From Lelliottia sp. JS-SCA-14 (GTDB taxonomy: Bacteria; Pseudomonadota; Gammaproteobacteria; Enterobacterales; Enterobacteriaceae), in NCBI RefSeq assembly GCF_035593345.1, contig NZ_CP141606.1, positions 1,364,001-1,428,000 on the forward strand: a stretch of DNA of 64,000 nt. Direction: 5' to 3'. The translations under genes were made by a program, and so were the position numbers. Below, piece by piece: positions 46,930 through 54,962 of this stretch (the stretch's first letter is position 1; each line of letters opens with the position of its first letter). The notes beneath the pieces are model-generated. The model saw only the letters and a list, made by a program, of their open reading frames with translations. It did no database searches and was not told the origin of the DNA.

Positions 46930-47358
46930 TTATCTGACAACCATCACCGGAATGTGGGTGTGGCGGATCACGCTCGAGGCGTTTGAGCCCAGCAGATGGG
47001 TGCTGATAGACGGATTACGTGAACCGATAACGACCACATCGGCTTTCAGTTCGTTCGCCATTTCGTTCACCGCATCGCGCACGCTGCCGAAGCGGACGTG
47101 GGTTTTGATCCGCGACGGGTCGATGGTGAAATGGCCGACCATGGTTTGTAACCGCGTTTCGGCTTCATGCTGGAGATGCTCTTCAAAGCGGCGCACGTCG
47201 GCGGCGAAGCGATGCAGGCTCAGGCTGGCAGAGCCGGGTAAAACGTGTAGCAGATGAATGATGCCGTCCTGTTGCGCCAGAAACTCGGCGTGGCGAACGG
47301 CCTTGTCGCTCAGTTCCATTTCAAAAACATCAACGGGCATAATGATTGTCTGGTACAT
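46930..47358 (-). CDS. uspG: Universal stress protein UspG
   Basis: This 142-residue Usp-fold protein has [22 protein letters not shown] at the start and the ATP-binding signature [24 protein letters not shown] at the end. UspG family members bind nucleotide and help cells under stress. The start at 47358 ([10 protein letters not shown]) is the conserved one. Confidence 0.95.
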   Translation of the reverse strand: MYQTIIMPVDVFEMELSDKAVRHAEFLAQQDGIIHLLHVLPGSASLSLHRFAADVRRFEEHLQHEAETRLQTMVGHFTIDPSRIKTHVRFGSVRDAVNEMANELKADVVVIGSRNPSISTHLLGSNASSVIRHTHIPVMVVR

Positions 47359-47492
47359 ATCCGTTTCTCCTCCTTTATAAACGCTGAAATCATTCAAACA
47401 CAAAATAATCGAGGTTTCTGATAGCTGTCAGACACTTTTTCATATCGTGGCGTTTTTTGACATTTCTTTGCGCAGTTCAGGCGAGGGGAGGG

Positions 47493-47582
47493 CTACCAGT
47501 GGCGTTCCAGGTACAGCACGGCCGTGACGATAATCGCCAGAAAAATGAAATAGATCAGGGAGATCACCACTATCTCATTCAT
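47493..47582 (-). CDS. 29-residue single-helix membrane protein
   Basis: This short frame encodes MNEIVVISLIYFIFLAII followed by 11 more residues ending in ERHW: one membrane helix with a charged tail. A good ribosome site (AAGGA, 5 bp before the ATG) supports translation. It sits alone between uspG and rnk. The form is like the small regulatory membrane proteins of enterobacteria. I do not recognise the family. Confidence 0.55.
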   Translation of the reverse strand: MNEIVVISLIYFIFLAIIVTAVLYLERHW

Positions 47583-47722
47583 GTCCGTCCTTAAGGTGAT
47601 GAAACGGATTAAGCCTGGATGAAGATAATTATGGTCTCTATAAGAAATTAAGGTGATTTTACGGAAAGAGGATGCAGGTGCATCCTCTGGGCAAAGCGGT
47701 GATGGCGCTTATTCAGATGGGA

Positions 47723-48133
47723 TTAACGCAGGTAATCGCCGGCAGCTTCTGGCTGGTAGAGCAGTTCCAGCACTTCCAGATGCGCGGAGGCACCACCTGG
47801 TAATTCCCAGTGGATGGTATCGCCCGTGCGCAGGCCGAGCAGTGCGGCACCGACTGGTGCGAGAACCGAAAGCTGCGTGCTGCTGTCGGTCATTTGCGCA
47901 GGGTAAACCAGGGTACGCGTGCGCTCTTCGCCGGAGGTGAGATCGCGGAATTTGACCTGGCTGTTCATCGTCACCACATCATGCGGCATGGTTTCCGGAG
48001 TACACATCTGTGCCCGGTCCAGCTCAGCATTCAGGGCGTCGGCCACCGGCAGGGAGGCGAACTGCGGTTTTTCCAGAAGGCGATCAATACGTTCTGCGTC
48101 GAGTTCATTAATGATAATTGTAGGTCTGGACAT
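47723..48133 (-). CDS. rnk: Regulator of nucleoside diphosphate kinase Rnk
   Basis: The 136-residue protein has an N-terminal coiled helix pair and a GreA/GreB-like C-terminal FKBP domain ([39 protein letters not shown]). Rnk binds RNA polymerase but lacks the long Gre coiled coil. A hairpin lies about 50 bp before its start. Confidence 0.94.
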   Translation of the reverse strand: MSRPTIIINELDAERIDRLLEKPQFASLPVADALNAELDRAQMCTPETMPHDVVTMNSQVKFRDLTSGEERTRTLVYPAQMTDSSTQLSVLAPVGAALLGLRTGDTIHWELPGGASAHLEVLELLYQPEAAGDYLR

Positions 48134-48185
48134 TTATTACTCCATGTCGTTAATGCTGCGTGCACCGCAGAAACCAATCCAAAAG

Positions 48186-48216
48186 AAAACCCTCGCCGTC
48201 TGGCAGCGAGGGTTTT
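48186..48216 (-). terminator. Terminator-like hairpin in the rnk leader
   Basis: AAAACCCTCGC pairs with GCGAGGGTTTT; on the minus strand it is followed by CTTTT. It lies between the divergent rnk and flavin-reductase genes, where no terminator is expected, so it could be an attenuator of rnk. Confidence 0.5.
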
Positions 48217-48254
48217 ATCTGTTCTGATGATACTGGCTGTGCCCGCAACTTTGA

Positions 48255-48270
48255 AGTGATCAATGTCACA
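48255..48270. promoter_or_regulatory. CRP-site-like sequence
   Basis: AGTGATCAATGTCACA matches TGTGA-N6-TCACA in nine of ten key positions when read on either strand. It lies in the divergent rnk promoter region. Confidence 0.45.
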
Positions 48271-48375
48271 TTCATTGCGCAGATGAAGTTTATGCAGGAT
48301 GGATTTCAGGATTGCCGCTGCACCGGGCGAGTTCGCGCGGCATAATGAGGTTCTGACTATACACCGGAGAGCGTC

Positions 48376-48993
48376 ATGTACTTTTATCAGCCTTCGCAGG
48401 GACATGGTTTGCCGCACGATCCCCTGAATGCCATTATCGGCCCTCGCCCTATTGGCTGGATTGCCTCGCAGGATGCGGCAGGGCATACCAATCTGGCGCC
48501 CTACAGTTTCTTCAACTGTTTTAATTATCGTCCGCCCATTATTGGTTTCGCCAGCAGCGGCTGGAAGGACAGCGTGCGAAATATCGTCGAGACCAAAGAA
48601 TTTGTCTGGAATCTTGCCACACGCGAGCTGGCAGAGGCGATGAATGAAACCTCCGCCAGCCTCCCTCAGGGGGAAGATGAGTTTGCGTTTGCGGGGCTAA
48701 CCAAAGCTGAGAGCAGGCTGGTCAAGGTGCCGCGGGTGGCAGAAAGTCCGGTGAACTTTGAGTGCCGACTGTCGCAATGCATTCAACTGACCGCCGCAGA
48801 CGGAACAGCGATTGAGAGCTGGCTGGTACTGGGCGAAGTCGTCGGGATTCATATTGCGTCGTCGTTGCTGGAAGAGGGCATCTATCAGACCGCGAAGGCC
48901 AACCCGGTACTGCGCGCGGGCGGGCCTTCGGCCTACTACTCGATTAGCGACGAGCACCGCTTTGATCTGGTGCGGCCGGATGCGCGCAGGTAA
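48376..48993 (+). CDS. Flavin reductase-like FMN-binding protein
   Basis: This 205-residue protein has the flavin reductase-like split-barrel pattern: NAIIGPRPIGWIASQDAAGHTNLAPYSFFN at the start, IGFASSGWKDSVRNI, then FVWNLATRELAEAMNETSA. Members bind FMN and reduce it or act as oxygenase partners. The substrate is unknown. It is divergent from rnk. Confidence 0.88.
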   Translation: MYFYQPSQGHGLPHDPLNAIIGPRPIGWIASQDAAGHTNLAPYSFFNCFNYRPPIIGFASSGWKDSVRNIVETKEFVWNLATRELAEAMNETSASLPQGEDEFAFAGLTKAESRLVKVPRVAESPVNFECRLSQCIQLTAADGTAIESWLVLGEVVGIHIASSLLEEGIYQTAKANPVLRAGGPSAYYSISDEHRFDLVRPDARR

Positions 48994-49013
48994 AGGGATC
49001 GCCCGGCAGAAGA

Positions 49014-49823
49014 TCAGTACCCAACTTTATCGATCACAAACTGCTTGCCGCAGTTGCCTGGATGAGGCTGCGGGGCGAATGACGATGCAGTCAGCGGCGC
49101 GTTGATCGTGGCGGCGTTAAGCGAGATCTGCATTTCGGTGAGATACGCCGGGTTGTTGTTGCAGGTCAGTTTGACCGCTTTCACCGAATCTTTGCCCCAG
49201 CTTTTGGCGACCGCGTCGTCAAAGTCGCGGCGCGATACGGTTTTGCCGTAGTTATCGGCAAGGAATTTGCCCAGCGCGCTGCTTTTCACTTCCTGATTCA
49301 TGCGCACCATGGTGCCAAAATAGGCGTCGGGATCGAACCCGAAGCAGACGCCGTGCTTGGCGTATTCGTAGCGTTCCAGACAGGATCCACCGCCCGCGCC
49401 CGGCATCACGCCGTTCAGCTTCGCGGCGGCTTCGAAGGAGAGGCCGGTTTCGGCGGCGGCGCATTTACGGCTGGCTCTCGCCTCCGGCATGTTAGGGACG
49501 GGGCGGGTGGCGCAGCCAAAACGCATCCAGCGGCGGTCATCGACGCCGCGTGAGGCGATGGATTTCGGCAGGCTCGGCCACAGGCCGTGAACCGTCAGGA
49601 AATCCGTTTTGTTCGGGCTCTCTTTTTGCAGTCGGCACTCGTCAGGCTCGTTGCGATCGCGATCGTGCATGCTCTGGCAAAACCCGGTTTGCCAGGAAAG
49701 CGCCAGAACGTAACGGTCAAAATCGGCGTATTGCGTAGCCTGAAGCGGGGCAGCATGGGCTGAGAAGGCGCACAGCGCAAAAGCGGTTGCACTGAACCGG
49801 AGAACGATATCCTTCCTGAACAT
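49014..49823 (-). CDS. rna: Periplasmic ribonuclease I
   Basis: RNase I is the broad-specificity T2-family endoribonuclease of the periplasm. The 269-residue precursor has a signal peptide ending near FSAHA and both catalytic segments: LTVHGLWPSLP (CAS I) and EYAKHGVCFG (CAS II), each with an active-site histidine. Several cysteine pairs suggest disulfides. Confidence 0.95.
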   Translation of the reverse strand: MFRKDIVLRFSATAFALCAFSAHAAPLQATQYADFDRYVLALSWQTGFCQSMHDRDRNEPDECRLQKESPNKTDFLTVHGLWPSLPKSIASRGVDDRRWMRFGCATRPVPNMPEARASRKCAAAETGLSFEAAAKLNGVMPGAGGGSCLERYEYAKHGVCFGFDPDAYFGTMVRMNQEVKSSALGKFLADNYGKTVSRRDFDDAVAKSWGKDSVKAVKLTCNNNPAYLTEMQISLNAATINAPLTASSFAPQPHPGNCGKQFVIDKVGY

Positions 49824-49875
49824 TTGTATTCCTGATGATTAAAGGGAAATTAATTCCAGGAACTTATTAAAGCAC

Positions 49876-49897
49876 AAAAAGCGCCCGTGGGCGCTTT
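49876..49897 (-). terminator. Terminator after dcuC
   Basis: On the minus strand GCGCCC-AC-GGGCGC is followed by TTTTTG. It lies between dcuC and rna, both on the minus strand, and would end the dcuC transcript. Confidence 0.7.
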
Positions 49898-49918
49898 GGT
49901 GTGATGTTTGATGGTTGA

Positions 49919-49951
49919 TGTCGGGTGGCGCTGCGCTTACCCGACCTACAA
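49919..49951. repeat. REP-type palindrome
   Basis: TGTCGGGTGGCGCTGCGCTT ACCCGACCTACA lies between dcuC and rna. Confidence 0.75.
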
Positions 49952-49967
49952 AACGACTCTGCGGTCT

Positions 49968-50010
49968 GGTGCCCTCACCCTGACCCTCTCCCACGGGGAG
50001 AGGGAAAAAC
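49968..50010. repeat. Palindromic repeat with CCCTCTCCC arms
   Basis: TGCCCTCACCCTGACCCTCT CCC...GGGGAGAGGG abuts the dcuC stop. It is the third member of this repeat family in the window. Confidence 0.7.
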
Positions 50011-51384
50011 TTAATGCGCCACCGTACCCGGCACCAGAATTTCCGTCGCAATAATCACAATCACCAGGCCGACCAGAACCGGAACGGAGGTGCGTTTCAC
50101 GACTTCGAACGGAGAGATTTTTGCCATACCCGCAACCGCAACCACTACGCCGGAGACCGGGGAGATGGTACGGCCCAGGTTAGAGGCCTGCAGCATCGGA
50201 ATCGACAGATAAGCCGGGTTGATGCCTGAAGAATGCGCCAGTTTTGGGATCATCTCGACGAAGGCATAGAACGGCGCGTTACCGGAGCCGGTGGTCATCG
50301 CCGCCAGCATGGTCAGGATCACCAGCACCAGCATCAGAATAATGCTCGCGGAGCCGAATGAGGTGGCGATGGAGATCAGGCTCTGGATAAAGCCGATGGT
50401 GCTCAGGCCCTGAGCAAACACGCCCGCCGCGACCAGCAGCATCACCACGCCTGCGAAGGCGTCGGCCATGCCGCGATAGGCCACTTCCAACCCGGAGAAC
50501 ACTTTCTGGGTGTTAAAGCCGCGCACGAATTCCAGCACGGCGGCCAGCAGCATGCAGATCACCAGGATGGTAATGATGTGCAGCTGCGGGCCCCATTTAC
50601 CGTCAAAAATCAGCACCCCGATGATCGGCGTGAACGGCAGAATGGCGTAGAACGACGGCGCGGTGGTGGTGATTTCGCTGACATCCAGCATCTCGTGGCT
50701 GATATTTTCTTTTTTATCGAGATACTTCTGCCAGAAATAGTGCGCGACCGCCATGCCAATAATCGCGGCGATGGAGATCGGCAGCGTGGTTTTAAAGGCA
50801 AAGTCGATGAGCGGCATTTCGGCGGCTTTCGCAGCCAGCACCACGTCACCGGAAGTCGGGGAGAGAATAATTGCGGCAGGGGAGGCGCAGATCGCCGCCG
50901 CAGCGCCGCGGCTGATCCCAACGTTCACCATCACCGGGAACAGCGTCGCCATCAGCAGTACGCCGAGACCGGTGGCGGAGGAGACTGCCAGCGACATCAG
51001 GCATGCCACGAAATAGGCGGCAATCATCAGAATGTACGGGGAATTGATATATTGCAGCGGTTTGGAAGCCAGTTTAACGACCATATCGTTAGCGCCGATA
51101 TGGGTCATATAGGCGGCGAAACCACACAGCATCATAATCATCATGCCGAGATCGCCACCGCGGCTCATCAGCAGAATTTTAATATATTCCACAATATCGG
51201 TGGCGGTATATCCGGTGCTGGTTTCGCTGGCCGGTAACACCTGATGGCCCATTAGCGCGCTAATAATCAGCAGGGTTAAACCGCCGACGAATAATACCCC
51301 GGTGGCCGAATAGCCTTTGATGATGTAGCGCGCGACGCCAACGATGACGACAACTCCAATGAGGAGTTCGATTACGGTAAGCAT
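50011..51384 (-). CDS. dcuC: Anaerobic C4-dicarboxylate transporter DcuC
   Basis: DcuC exports succinate and exchanges C4-dicarboxylates in fermenting cells. The 457-residue protein has about 12-14 membrane helices and follows E. coli DcuC closely (IELLIGVVVIVGVARYIIKG; LLMSRGGDLGMMIMMLCGFA). The start at 51384 (MLTVIELLIG) is the conserved one; the longer frame to 51471 is not supported. The E. coli cit cluster that normally adjoins rna is absent. Confidence 0.95.
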   Translation of the reverse strand: MLTVIELLIGVVVIVGVARYIIKGYSATGVLFVGGLTLLIISALMGHQVLPASETSTGYTATDIVEYIKILLMSRGGDLGMMIMMLCGFAAYMTHIGANDMVVKLASKPLQYINSPYILMIAAYFVACLMSLAVSSATGLGVLLMATLFPVMVNVGISRGAAAAICASPAAIILSPTSGDVVLAAKAAEMPLIDFAFKTTLPISIAAIIGMAVAHYFWQKYLDKKENISHEMLDVSEITTTAPSFYAILPFTPIIGVLIFDGKWGPQLHIITILVICMLLAAVLEFVRGFNTQKVFSGLEVAYRGMADAFAGVVMLLVAAGVFAQGLSTIGFIQSLISIATSFGSASIILMLVLVILTMLAAMTTGSGNAPFYAFVEMIPKLAHSSGINPAYLSIPMLQASNLGRTISPVSGVVVAVAGMAKISPFEVVKRTSVPVLVGLVIVIIATEILVPGTVAH

Positions 51385-51726
51385 GGTTTCCCCTGTACGT
51401 GCGCTCCCCAGAGAGCACGGAAAATCAAAAAATAAGAAGTGTGGAAATGTGCCGAATAAATGGGCAGTCATTGATGACTAAAATCAATAAAACCACTACT
51501 AGAACTATCATCGACGATATTTTGCCACCACTGCGTCATTTGTGTCATCACAGTATTGACCGTGGCTATGATTATTATATGTCACTAAATTGATAATTAA
51601 TTGTTGTGATATTTAGAGGGTTTTATCAGCGAACAGATAAAGAACGTAAAACTTTTTAAAATAGCTTTAATTTCAACAGGCCCTGTTCCTATACTCGACC
51701 ACCTTTTCACACCCGATGACGCGAAT
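51385..51726. other. AT-rich dcuC-efflux operon promoter region
   Basis: The stretch of about 340 bp holds the divergent promoters of dcuC and the metal-efflux operon. No clear CueR, CusR or FNR site was found by eye, and no gene. Confidence 0.5.
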
Positions 51727-52128
51727 ATGCATGCCAGCTGGACCTACCGCCTGCGCTTTCTGAAAAAGCATCTGCTGATGTTTTTGTTCGCGTTTGGCTG
51801 GCTGCTGATCCAGAGCCAGGTCGCGGTGGCGTCTCATGACTGCTCCCTGAGTCCGCGCGGTGAAAGTGCCATGATCCAGCATATGGATATGATGGACGCG
51901 CCGCAGCATCACCAGCTCAGCAACATCTCTCCACTGTGTGAAAAACACTGCGTGCCGGATCAGGTGCAAAAAGATCCGGCTCAGCCGCAGCTGGTCGCAA
52001 TACCGGCGACCATGACCATCACCTTAAACACGCCGTCCTGCAGCGAAGTCGCGCATTCGGCATGGTCCCTGACTCCTCCCGCCGCGGGGCCGCCGGCAAC
52101 CATTCGGTTTTGCCGGTTCCGGGAATAA
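51727..52128 (+). CDS. Cys/His/Met-rich exported protein, CopL/DUF2946-like
   Basis: The protein has 133 residues with an N-terminal hydrophobic signal or anchor (HLLMFLFAFGWLLIQSQVAVA). The mature part is rich in potential copper ligands: SHDCSLS, IQHMDMMDAPQHHQ and LCEKHCVPDQ. The CxxHC pattern recalls CopL/DUF2946 copper-associated proteins. It is first in the efflux operon, 55 bp before a CusF-like gene. The exact family is uncertain. Confidence 0.65.
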   Translation: MHASWTYRLRFLKKHLLMFLFAFGWLLIQSQVAVASHDCSLSPRGESAMIQHMDMMDAPQHHQLSNISPLCEKHCVPDQVQKDPAQPQLVAIPATMTITLNTPSCSEVAHSAWSLTPPAAGPPATIRFCRFRE

Positions 52129-52183
52129 CTCGCTGTTAATTCGTTGAATTTCTTTTTCATTTACGATTAACAGGAGTTTTATC

Positions 52184-52492
52184 ATGCGTGCATTTTTTGT
52201 CTCTGCGCTTACGGGCGTACTGCTTTCCCTTTCTTCTCTTTCCGTTCAGGCTACCGAGCCGTCCGCTGCCCAGCAGTGGCAAGGCCAGGGCGTGGTCCGG
52301 GAAATCTCCCCACCGCAAATCATCCTTCAACATCAGGCGATCCCTGAGCTGCAGTGGCCCGCGATGACCATGCCGTTTGTGCTGGCGAAAAGCGCGGATA
52401 CCGCCTCGGTGAAGCCTGGCGATCGCGTCACCTTTACGCTCGAGCGAGCGGGTGACGGGTTCCAGATTATCTCTCTGACGCCGCTGCGCTAA
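52184..52492 (+). CDS. cusF: CusF-like periplasmic copper/silver chaperone
   Basis: This 102-residue precursor has a signal peptide (cleavage after SVQA) and a small OB-fold with the CusF metal site: a histidine in LQHQAIPELQWPAMTMPF, the tryptophan, and the two methionines of WPAMTMP. CusF passes Cu(I)/Ag(I) to the CusCBA pump. In E. coli cusF lies after cusC; here it comes before. Confidence 0.88.
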   Translation: MRAFFVSALTGVLLSLSSLSVQATEPSAAQQWQGQGVVREISPPQIILQHQAIPELQWPAMTMPFVLAKSADTASVKPGDRVTFTLERAGDGFQIISLTPLR

Positions 52493-52503
52493 GGGAGCAC
52501 ATC

Positions 52504-53760
52504 ATGAAACCACAAACACTGAGCCTGTGGCTCGGTGGGGTGTTGCTCGGCTTTTTAAGCTCAGCGGTTCAGGCGCAGCCCTGGACGCTCGCGCAAACCC
52601 TGACCGAGGCCCAGCGCTATTCCGCCGAGCTTTCCGCCAGCCGCAATGAGGCGCAGGCTCTGGATATGATGGCGGATTCCGCCACGCAACTTCCCGACCC
52701 TAAGCTCAAATTCGGTATCGAAAACGTGCCCGTTCAGGGCAGTAACGACCAGCGTTTTACCCGCGAAGGGATGACGATGCAGCGGATTGGCATCATGCAA
52801 AGCTACGTGAGCGCGGAAAAACGGGAACGTAAATCGCAGACGCTGCAGGCGCAGGCCCGCGGCGTGGAAGCGAAATCCGAAACCTTTCGCGCCGCGCTTC
52901 AGCGCGATACGGCCCAGGCGTGGCTCGATCTGGCGCTTTCACAGCAGGCGCTCGCCACCGCGAAAAAACTGGTGAGCGAAACGGAACGTCAGCAGGGCGC
53001 GCAAAAAGCGAGCGTCGGCGCGGGAAGCGCCGCGCCGGATAGCGTGCTGTCGCTGCAAATGACCCTGAGCGCGATGCGCGACAAAGTGACCCTCGCGACA
53101 CGGGATGTTCAGCTGGCGCAAAGCCGTCTGTTCCAGCTCACCGGGCAATCCATCACGGAGGTGCAAGGCCCGCTGCCACGCTATCAGCGTTTACCTGCCG
53201 ATGAAAAGACGCTGGAGGAGGGGATCACTCGCCATCCGGAAGTGGAAGCTGCGCTGCGCGAGTCGGAAACGGCGAAAGCGCGCTCGGCGCAATCGGCGGT
53301 GGCGGCCATTCCTGACGTTGACGTCGAAGTGTTCTACTCCCATCGCGCCGAAGGGTATGACGACATGGCCGGGGTGATGTTCACCGTGGACCTGCCGCTG
53401 TTTCAGTCGCGCAGGCAGGACAAGGATTACGCCGCAGACGTCTCGCGCTCAATGCAGGCCGTGGATCAACTGACGTTGATTCAGCGCGAGCACGTCGCGC
53501 AGGTGCAGTCGCTGGTGGCGCAATATCAGGCCGCGCAGACCCTGTGGCAGCGCCAGCGCGATGACATTTTACCCCTGCAGCACAAGCGGCTGGAGGTGCT
53601 GGCCGCGCAGTATCGCTCCGGGCAGTCGGAACTCCCGTCACTTCTCGAGGCGCGTCGCAGCGTGCTCGACACTGAACTGGCTGCCAACCAGGCCGAGCGC
53701 GAAATGGCGCGTACCTGGGCGGCCATCCAATGGCTGATCCCGCAGGAGATCGCACAATGA
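52504..53760 (+). CDS. TolC-family outer-membrane factor (CusC/CzcC-like)
   Basis: This 418-residue protein has two OEP repeats (AQTLTEAQRYSAELSASRNEAQAL and the second half after about residue 210) forming a TolC-like channel. The signal peptide ends SSAVQAQP with no lipobox cysteine, so unlike E. coli CusC it is not expected to be a lipoprotein. It is also shorter than CusC. The gene is followed by the adaptor with ATGA overlap. Confidence 0.85.
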   Translation: MKPQTLSLWLGGVLLGFLSSAVQAQPWTLAQTLTEAQRYSAELSASRNEAQALDMMADSATQLPDPKLKFGIENVPVQGSNDQRFTREGMTMQRIGIMQSYVSAEKRERKSQTLQAQARGVEAKSETFRAALQRDTAQAWLDLALSQQALATAKKLVSETERQQGAQKASVGAGSAAPDSVLSLQMTLSAMRDKVTLATRDVQLAQSRLFQLTGQSITEVQGPLPRYQRLPADEKTLEEGITRHPEVEAALRESETAKARSAQSAVAAIPDVDVEVFYSHRAEGYDDMAGVMFTVDLPLFQSRRQDKDYAADVSRSMQAVDQLTLIQREHVAQVQSLVAQYQAAQTLWQRQRDDILPLQHKRLEVLAAQYRSGQSELPSLLEARRSVLDTELAANQAEREMARTWAAIQWLIPQEIAQ

Positions 53761-54962
53761 AAACTCTCACCCTGAGCGCGATCGCGCTGGCCGTTCTGCT
53801 GGCGGCGGGCGGTGGATATTACGCCGGACAGCGTGCGATGCATGCCGCGCCCGAAGAGGCCAAACCGTCCGGGCGTAAAGTGCTCTACTGGTACGATCCC
53901 ATGATGCCCGGCCAGCGGTTCGATAAGCCCGGCAAATCGCCGTTTATGGATATGGATCTGGTTCCGCGCTACGCCGATGAAGAGAAAGCGGCTGCGGGCG
54001 TGGGGATCAGCGCTCAACAGCAGCAAAATCTGGGGATGAAAACCGGTAAAGCGCAGAAGCGCGAGCTCGCGCAGCCGTTCTCCGCCTATGCCACGGTAAC
54101 CACCAATGAGCGCAGTCTGACGCTCATTCCAGCACCCGCTGCGGGGGTGATCGCAAAACTGTACGTGCGCGCCCAGCAGCAGCAGGTCAAAGCCGGGGAG
54201 CCACTGGCGGAGATCTGGGTTCCGCAGTGGACGACAGCGCAGCAGGAGTATCTGGCTGTGCGCCAGCTCGGTGACGCGTCGCTCACCCGCGCGGCGCGGG
54301 AGCGGCTGGCGCTGCAGTTTATGCCGGAAGAGACCATTCGCGCCGTCGAACGCAGCGGCAAACCGCAAACCCGCTTAACGCTGCGCGCCGAGCGTGCAGG
54401 ATACGTCGTCAAACTGGATGTGCGGGAAGGGGCGCAGGTGGCGGCCACCGCGCCGCTGTTTGAGATGGCGGCGCTGGATACGGTCTGGCTGGTTGCGGAT
54501 TACCCGCAAACCCAGGCGCAGTCCCTGACGGTGGGCAGCGAGATGGTCGCGACCTCAGAAAGCTGGCCGGGCGAGCGTTTCCACGGCAAAGTCAGCGAAC
54601 TGCTGCCGCAGATGGAGACCACCACGCGCACGCTGCAGGCGCGCATCGTGCTGGAAAACCCGGACAACAAGCTCAAACCGGGTATGTTCCTCAATGTTTC
54701 TCGCGCCAACCAAACGCATGGTGCCGCGGTGCTTGCCGTCCCGGAAGAGGCGGTGATTAACAGCGGCGAATCTCAACGGGTGCTGCTGGCGACGGGGGAC
54801 GGCTATTTCCGTCCGGTGAATGTCACGACAGGTCTGAGCGCAGGGGGCTGGACAGAAATCACCTCCGGCCTGAAAGAGAATGATGCCGTGGTGACATCCG
54901 GGCAATTCCTGATCGACTCGGAAGCCAGCCTGCGCAGCGCGCTGCCGGAGGTGACGAAATGA
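53757..54962 (+). CDS. cusB: RND efflux adaptor (CusB-like)
   Basis: This 401-residue membrane-fusion protein starts with a signal anchor, followed by a heavy-metal-binding domain with [20 protein letters not shown] and MDMDLVPRY (Met ligands). The barrel-sandwich hybrid and beta-barrel follow ([39 protein letters not shown]). It links the RND pump to the outer-membrane factor. Both neighbours overlap it by 4 bp. Confidence 0.9.
   Translation: MKTLTLSAIALAVLLAAGGGYYAGQRAMHAAPEEAKPSGRKVLYWYDPMMPGQRFDKPGKSPFMDMDLVPRYADEEKAAAGVGISAQQQQNLGMKTGKAQKRELAQPFSAYATVTTNERSLTLIPAPAAGVIAKLYVRAQQQQVKAGEPLAEIWVPQWTTAQQEYLAVRQLGDASLTRAARERLALQFMPEETIRAVERSGKPQTRLTLRAERAGYVVKLDVREGAQVAATAPLFEMAALDTVWLVADYPQTQAQSLTVGSEMVATSESWPGERFHGKVSELLPQMETTTRTLQARIVLENPDNKLKPGMFLNVSRANQTHGAAVLAVPEEAVINSGESQRVLLATGDGYFRPVNVTTGLSAGGWTEITSGLKENDAVVTSGQFLIDSEASLRSALPEVTK

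Noticed and set aside
48031..48486. 151-codon minus-strand frame across the rnk leader
   Set aside because: It overlaps both rnk and the flavin-reductase gene out of frame and includes the terminator-like hairpin.
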